Assembly (NCBI GenBank): GCA_029465975.1
Contig: CM055748.1
Span: forward strand, 13,321,753 to 13,385,752
Length of the DNA: 64,000 nt
Direction: 5' to 3'
From: Dallia pectoralis
Taxonomy: Eukaryota; Chordata; Actinopteri; Esociformes; Umbridae
Below are positions 57,448 to 64,000 of the stretch, in pieces. The stretch's first letter is position 1; the number at the start of each line of letters is the position of its first letter. The notes below the pieces were generated by a model. The model had not been told where the DNA came from, made no database searches, and worked only from the letters and a program-made list of their open reading frames with translations. A program made the position numbers and the translations under genes.

Positions 57448-59460
57448 ATGTGCTCTGCTATAGCATACTGTGGTATCTTCTATAGCATACTGTGGTATCT
57501 TCTATAGCATACTGTGGTATCTTCTATAGCATACTGTGGTATCTTCTATAGCATACTGTGGTATCTTCTATAGCATACTGTGCTATCTTCTATAGCATAC
57601 TGTGGTATCTTCTATAGCATACTGTGGTATCTTCTATAGCATACTGTGGTATCTTCTATAGCATACTGTGCTATCTTCTCTAGCATACTGTGGTATCTTC
57701 TATAGCATACTGTGGTATCTTCTATAGCATACATTGCTATCTTCTATAGCATACATTGCTATCTTCTATAGCATACTGTGGTATCTTCTATAGCATACTG
57801 TGCTATCTTCTCTAGCATACTGTGGTATCTTCTATAGCATACTGTGGTATCTTCTATAGCATACTGTGGTATCTTCTATAGCATACTGTGCTATCTTCTC
57901 TAGCATACTGTGCTATCTTCTATAGCATACTGTGTATCTTCTATAGCATACTGCGGTATCTTCTATAGCATACTGCGGTATCTTCTATAGCATACAGTGC
58001 TATCTTCTATAGCATATTGTGGTATCTTCTATAGCATATTGTGGTATCTTCTATAGCATACTGTAGTATCTTCTATAGCATACATTGCTATCTTCTATAG
58101 CATACAGTGCTATCTTCTATAGCATACTGTGGTATCTTCTATAGCATACTGTGGTATCTTCTATAGCATACTGTGGTATCTTCTATAGCATACTGCGGTA
58201 TCTTCTCTAGCATACTGTGGTATCTTCTATAGCATACAGTGCTATCTTCTATAGCATACAGTGCTATCTTCTATAGCATACTGTGGTATCTTCTATAGCA
58301 TACTGTGGTATCTTCTATAGCATACTGTGCTATCTTCTATAGCATACTGTGCTATCTTCTATAGCATACTGTGCTATCTTCTATAGCATACAGTGCTATC
58401 TTCTATAGCATACTGTGGTATCTTCTATAGCATACTGTGGTATCTTCTATAGCATACTGCGGTATCTTCTCTAGCATACTGCGGTATCTTCTATAGCATA
58501 CAGTGATATCTTCTATAGCATACTGTGCTATCTTCTATAGCATACTGTGGTATCTTCTATAGCATACTGTGGTATCTTCTATAGCATACAGTGATATCTT
58601 CTATAGCATACTGTGGTATCTTCTATAGCATACTGTGGTATCTTCTCTAGCATACTGCGGTATCTTCTATAGCATACTGCGGTATCTTCTATAGCATACA
58701 GTGATATCTTCTATAGCATACTGTGCTATCTTCTATAGCATCCTGCGGTATCTTCTATAGCATACTGTGCTATCTTCTATAGCATACTGTGGTATCTTCT
58801 ATAGCATACTGTGGTATCTTCTATAGCATACAGTGATATCTTCTATAGCATACTGTGGTATCTTCTATAGCATACTGTGGTATCTTCTCTAGCATACTGC
58901 GGTATCTTCTATAGCATACTGCGGTATCTTCTATAGCATACAGTGATATCTTCTATAGCATACTGTGCTATCTTCTATAGCATCCTGCGGTATCTTCTAT
59001 AGCATACTGCGGTATCTTCTATAGCATACTGCGGTATCTTCTATAGCATACAGTGCTATCTTCTATAGCATATTGTGGTATCTTCTATAGCATATTGTGG
59101 TATCTTCTATAGCATACTGTAGTATCTTCTATAGCATACAGTGCTATCTTCTATAGCATACAGTGCTATCTTCTATAGCATACTGTGGTATCTTCTATAG
59201 CATACTGCGGTATCTTCTTACTCGCTAGCATACTGTGGTATTTTCTATAGCATACAGTGCTATCTTCTATAGCATACAGTGCTATCTTCTATAGCATACT
59301 GTGGTATCTTCTATAGCATACTGTGGTATCTTCTATAGCTTACTGTGCTATCTTCTATAGCATACTGTGCTATCTTCTATAGCATACTGTGCTATCTTCT
59401 ATAGCATACAGTGCTATCTTCTATAGCATACTGTGGTATCATCTATAGCATACAGTGATG
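57448..59460. repeat. 22-bp minisatellite, about 91 copies
   Basis: Unit TATAGCATACTGTGGTATCT plus TC, with TGTG/AGTG/TGCG, GGTA/GCTA and TATAGC/TCTAGC variants. A rare TCCTGCGG variant recurs 242 bases (11 units) apart at 58741 and 58983, indicating higher-order duplication. Confidence 0.97.
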
Positions 59461-59694
59461 TCCAGTCCTCAATATTGTGCCCACAGAAGAAATGAAGTAG
59501 TACAGTGACCCTGGTAATGTTTAGGTTGGCGTAGAGCTGAGCTCCCTCCTTTGTCTTTTCAAGTCAACTCCACATTTTATAGGTGGGGGGAAGGGCTTTT
59601 TATGAGCCACCACTCCAACAGGGCTAGAGTTCCCTGTAGCCTGTCTCATAGAAGATCAATCCAGTGTCATGTTGTCTGTATGCTTGATAGTTGA

Positions 59695-59885
59695 ACTTGA
59701 ATAGTTGAATTGGAATGGTTAAACTGGAATGGTTGAACTAGAATGGTTGAACTGGAATGGTTGAACTGGAATGGTTGAACAGGAATGGTTGAACAAGATT
59801 GGTTGAACTGGAATGGTTGAACTGGAATGGTTGAACTGGAACGGTTGAACTGGAACAGTTGAACTGGAACGGTTGAACTGGGAGT
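59695..59885. repeat. 14-bp minisatellite (GGTTGAACTGGAAT)n
   Basis: About 13 copies with few changes. Confidence 0.95.
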
Positions 59886-60719
59886 GTTGGAAAGAGCTGA
59901 GCCTGTTCTGATGTTTTTCCTTTTACATTCACCTTCTACCTCAGTTTGGTTTGCTAAGTAAGATCTGCATTATTTAAAGAATGAGTGAAGTTTCAAAGCC
60001 ATGGGAGGATTTGTAGCAGTTTAACAATCCCTTGTTACTTCGTTCATTTTGAGATTACAGCACTTTCCAAACTTTCTAAATCATGTAAACATTAGTACCA
60101 ACATGGAAATTATTTGGGTAACTGCCTTGCGGATAGACATAAAAACAAATGTTTCACCTTGCCTGCTCTGGGATTCAATCCAGAAACCTCAGTTACTGCT
60201 CTAAAAATCTGGCTTAGGTAGGGACTGTGCTTTAGCAGACCCAGAGTACCCAAAGGCAGAGATGGGTTATTATGATAGAAATGGACATCCTTTATTGTAG
60301 GATTTCACAGAGTCCATTTTATATGAGTCCATAGAAATGCTGCAATACAACCTTCAAGGTCATTTCTTATAAGACTCCTTCCCACGGTCAAATACTGTAT
60401 TTTGGTACCAGATTAAGTTGCTGTTAACATACTGAACTCTGAAACCCTTTGGTAACCTTGCACTCACACTGCTACTTATTTACTTGATCTGCAACATGCA
60501 CAATACATCCTGTGGTACTCATGTTGCTACCTCTTCCCCTGCACACTGCTAGTCTATTAATTATATTTCCCCTTTTGCACAATCCTTATCGTTTGTACTA
60601 TACGTTTATCACTAGCACAGATGTTCTCCACTGGTGTTGCCCTCTGCACATCTGCAATTTGCTACATTGTTGAACTGAATACCTGCACATTTACTTATCC
60701 ATGTCTATTGCACATCCTC
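59886..60719. other. postn intron 7; possible LINE 3' UTR remnant at the right
   Basis: From about 60480 the text (TTTGCACAATCC, CTCTGCACATCTGCAATTTG) resembles the 3' UTR of fish LINEs that end in a TGCATTTCATTGTACTGTAC-like tail. That tail is found at 63370, after the 53-bp array. Low confidence. Confidence 0.35.
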
Positions 60720-63330
60720 ACTCTGTACTGAATACCTGCACATTTACTTATCCATGTCTATTACACATCCTCACACTGTACTGAATACCTGCACATTTAC
60801 TTATCCATGTCTATTGCACATCCTCACACTGTACTGAATACCTGCACATTTACTTATCCATGTCTATTGCACATCCTCACACTGTACTGAATACCTGCAC
60901 ATTTACTTATCCATGTCTATTGCACATCCTCACACTGTACTGAATACCTGCACATTTACTTATCCATGTCTATTGCACATCCTCACTCTGTACTGAATAC
61001 CTGCACATTTACTTATCCATGTCTATTGCACATCCTCACTCTGTACTGAACACCTGCACATTTACTGATCCATGTCTATTGCACATCCTCACACTGTACT
61101 GAATACCTGCACATTTACTTATCCATGTCTATTGCACATCCTCACACTGTAATGAATACCTGCACATTTACTTATCCATGTCTATTGCACATCCTCACAC
61201 TGTACTGAATACCAGCACATTTACTTATCCATGTCTATTGCACATCCTCACACTGTACTGAATACCTGCACATTTACTTATCCATGTCTATTGCACATCC
61301 TCACTCTGTACTGAATACCTGCACATTAACTTATCCATGTCTATTGCACATCCTCACACTGTACTGAATACCTGCACATTTACTTATCCATGTCTATTGC
61401 ACATCCTCACTCTGTACTGAATATCTGCACATTAACTTATCCATGTCTATTGCACATCCTCACACTGTACTGAATACCTGCACATTTACTTATCCATGTC
61501 TATCGCACATCCTCACACTGTAATGAATACCTGCACATTTACTTATCCATGTCTATTGCACATCCTCACACTGTACTGAATACCAGCACATTTACTTATC
61601 CATGTCTATTGCACATCCTCACACTGTACTGAATACCTGCACATTTACTTATCCATGTCTATTGCACATCCTCACACTGTACTGAATACCTGCACATTTA
61701 CTTATCCATGTCTATTGCACATCCTCACACTGTACTGAATACCTGCACATTTACTTATCCATGTCTATTGCACATCCTCACACTGTACTGAATACCTGCA
61801 CATTTACTTATCCATGTCTATTGCACATCCTCACTCTGTACTGAATACCTGCACATTTACTTATCCATGTCTATTGCACATCCTCACTCTGTACTGAACA
61901 CCTGCACATTTACTGATCCATGTCTATTGCACATCCTCACACTGTACTGAATACCTGCACATTTACTTATCCATGTCTATTGCACATCCTCACACTGTAA
62001 TGAATACCTGCACATTTACTTATCCATGTCTATTGCACATCCTCACACTGTACTGAATACCAGCACATTTACTTATCCATGTCTATTGCACATCCTCACA
62101 CTGTACTGAATACCTGCACATTTACTTATCCATGTCTATTGCACATCCTCACTCTGTACTGAATACCTGCACATTAACTTATCCATGTCTATTGCACATC
62201 CTCACACTGTACTGAATACCTGCACATTTACTTATCCATGTCTATTGCACATCCTCACTCTGTACTGAATATCTGCACATTAACTTATCCATGTCTATTG
62301 CACATCCTCACACTGTACTGAATACCTGCACATTTACTTATCCATGTCTATCGCACATCCTCACACTGTAATGAATACCTGCACATTTACTTATCCATGT
62401 CTATTGCACATCCTCACACTGTACTGAATACCAGCACATTTACTTATCCATGTCTATTGCACATCCTCACACTGTACTGAATACCTGCACATTTACTTAT
62501 CCATGTCTATTGCACATCCTCACTCTGTACTGAATACCTGCACATTAACTTATCCATGTCTATTGCACATCCTCACACTGTACTGAATACCTGCACATTT
62601 ACTTATCCATGTCTATTGCACATCCTCACACTGTACTGAATACCTGCACATTTACTTATCCATGTATATTGCACATCCTCACTCTGTACTGAATACCAGC
62701 ACATTTACTTATCCATGTCTATTGCACATCCTCACACTGTACTGAATACCTGCACATTTACTTATCCATGTATATTGCACATCCTCACTCTGTACTGAAT
62801 ACCTGCACATTAACTTATCCATGTCTATTGCACATCCTCACACTGTACTGAATACCTGCACATTTACTTATCCATGTCTATTGCACATCCTCACACTGTA
62901 CTGAATACCTGCACATTTACTTATCCATGTCTATTGCACATCCTCACATTGTACTGAATACCTGCACATTTACTTATCCATGTCTATTGCACATCCTCAC
63001 ACTGTACTGAATACCTGCACATTTACTTATCCATGTCTATTGCACATCCTCACTCTGTACTGAATACCTGCACATTTACTTATCCTTGTCTATTGCACAT
63101 CCTGACACTGTACTGAATACCTGCACATTTACTTATCCATGTCTATTGCACATCCTCACACTGTACTGAATACCAGCACATTTACTTATCCATGTATATT
63201 GCACATCCTCACACTGTACTGAATACCAGCACATTTACTTATCCATGTCTATTGCACATCCTCACACTGTACTGAATACCTGCACATTTACTTATCCATG
63301 TATATTGCACATCCTCACTCTGTACTCCAT
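60720..63330. repeat. 53-bp minisatellite, about 49 copies, with 848-bp higher-order repeat
   Basis: The unit includes GTACTGAATACCTGCACATT, TACTTATCCATGTCTATTGC and ACATCCTCACACT. Marker variants recur exactly 848 bases (16 units) apart: GTACTGAACA at 61043 and 61891, AATGAATACC at 61151 and 61999, TATCGCAC at 61501 and 62349. Confidence 0.97.
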
Positions 63331-63684
63331 ATCTTTTTTCACTGCTCTTTTGCACTTCTGGTTGGATGCACACTGCATTTCATTGTACTGTACTTGTATA
63401 TATTAAAAATAGATGCAGAGCATAGAATTCACTTGATTACCTTTGAGCGCTCTTTATCGCAGTAGCAGGTTTCTACTGCGTTTTCTGTATTCCTATCTTG
63501 CCAAGATTCTTAAATTTCAAGAAAAAAAGCAAATATCTTATGTTGACTTGTATTTATTGTAATGTTATACAGCATTTATATATGCAAACAGGGCTCAGAT
63601 TAATAGCATAAATCATGATTGATTTTTTGATACAATTGTAGTGTTGGTAGAAGAATAATCATATAAGTAAATGTACCTGGTGTG
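63331..63684. other. postn intron 7, array edge and unique sequence
   Basis: Contains the LINE-tail-like TGCATTTCATTGTACTGTAC, then AT-rich unique sequence. Confidence 0.45.
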
Positions 63685-63689
63685 GCTGT

Positions 63690-63971
63690 TGTCACGCTTT
63701 GGCACGGCAGGATGGCCGTGCTCGTGAAATCCAACGCCCTCTCTCCCTTGTTTAGCGCACGGACACTTGTTTCATTGTTTCATTGCCCTCACCTGTCTTC
63801 CTAATCACCATCCTGTTTAAGTTCCTCCTCTCCCAGTGTGTCTCGTCGGTCTTTCTGTGGTTTTTACCAACGTCACGTTTGCTTGTCTTGTGTTTTTTGA
63901 GTTATAGTTACAGTTTTATTGAATAAATGTCATTTGTTTGCACATGTGTACGTCTATACCCATTCGTGACA
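63690..63971 (+). mobile_element. Solo-LTR-like element with 5-bp target duplication
   Basis: TGTCACGC...TCGTGACA ends, GCTGT duplicated at 63685-63689 and 63972-63976, 282 bp. It carries AATAAA at 63922-63927 and a GTTTAAGT TATA-like motif upstream, in the order expected for an LTR in + orientation. Confidence 0.92.
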
Positions 63972-64000
63972 GCTGTACATTGCCTCATCTTGACATGGAG

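Overview
The window is vertebrate nuclear DNA, almost certainly from a ray-finned (teleost) fish. It has small conserved coding exons with GT/AG introns. It also holds teleost-type repeats: RTE, L2-like and Rex1-like LINEs, a Tc1 remnant close to the salmonid/pike type, hAT and THAP transposon debris, and solo-LTR-like elements. Minisatellites are exceptionally dense. The Tc1 and L2 tail sequences fit a protacanthopterygian fish (pike or salmon lineage), but I cannot fix the species.

Two host genes lie head to tail on the + strand. The first is the 3' two thirds or more of trpc4 (short transient receptor potential channel 4), in twelve coding exons from 2952 to 21338; its ankyrin-repeat N-terminus lies upstream of the window. 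The second is the 5' part of postn (periostin), with a TATA box at 36515, start codon at 36592 and seven coding exons to 56259. The rest of postn lies beyond 64000. From memory, TRPC4 followed by POSTN is also the human order, so this is conserved synteny, not a functional operon.

Layout: 1-2620 antisense RTE LINE split by a hAT element; 2636-21338 trpc4, whose introns carry seven main minisatellite arrays, a Tc1 remnant, an antisense L2-like LINE and three LTR-like insertions; 21339-36514 intergenic, holding a cluster of THAP and SWIM/YqaJ-type transposon fragments with long inverted repeats (22.4-24.5 kb) and a deeply nested transposon stack set inside a 48-bp minisatellite (26.2-34.5 kb); 36515-64000 postn, with a 13.9-kb intron 2 and an intron 7 longer than 7.7 kb, both largely minisatellite.

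The most unusual theme is that minisatellites repeatedly begin or end at exon-intron borders. The clearest is at 8182-9352, where a 43-bp unit made of the last 17 exon bases plus the first 26 intron bases of a trpc4 exon has been amplified about 30 times, giving an array of copies of the real 5' splice site. Other arrays start at the donors at 12022 and 51256, multiply acceptor-like motifs just upstream of postn exons 3 and 6, or multiply a CAG/GTAAG motif upstream of postn exon 5. No complete uncharacterised gene system is evident. The candidates for novelty are this splice-site minisatellite pattern and the THAP/SWIM-YqaJ transposon cluster.
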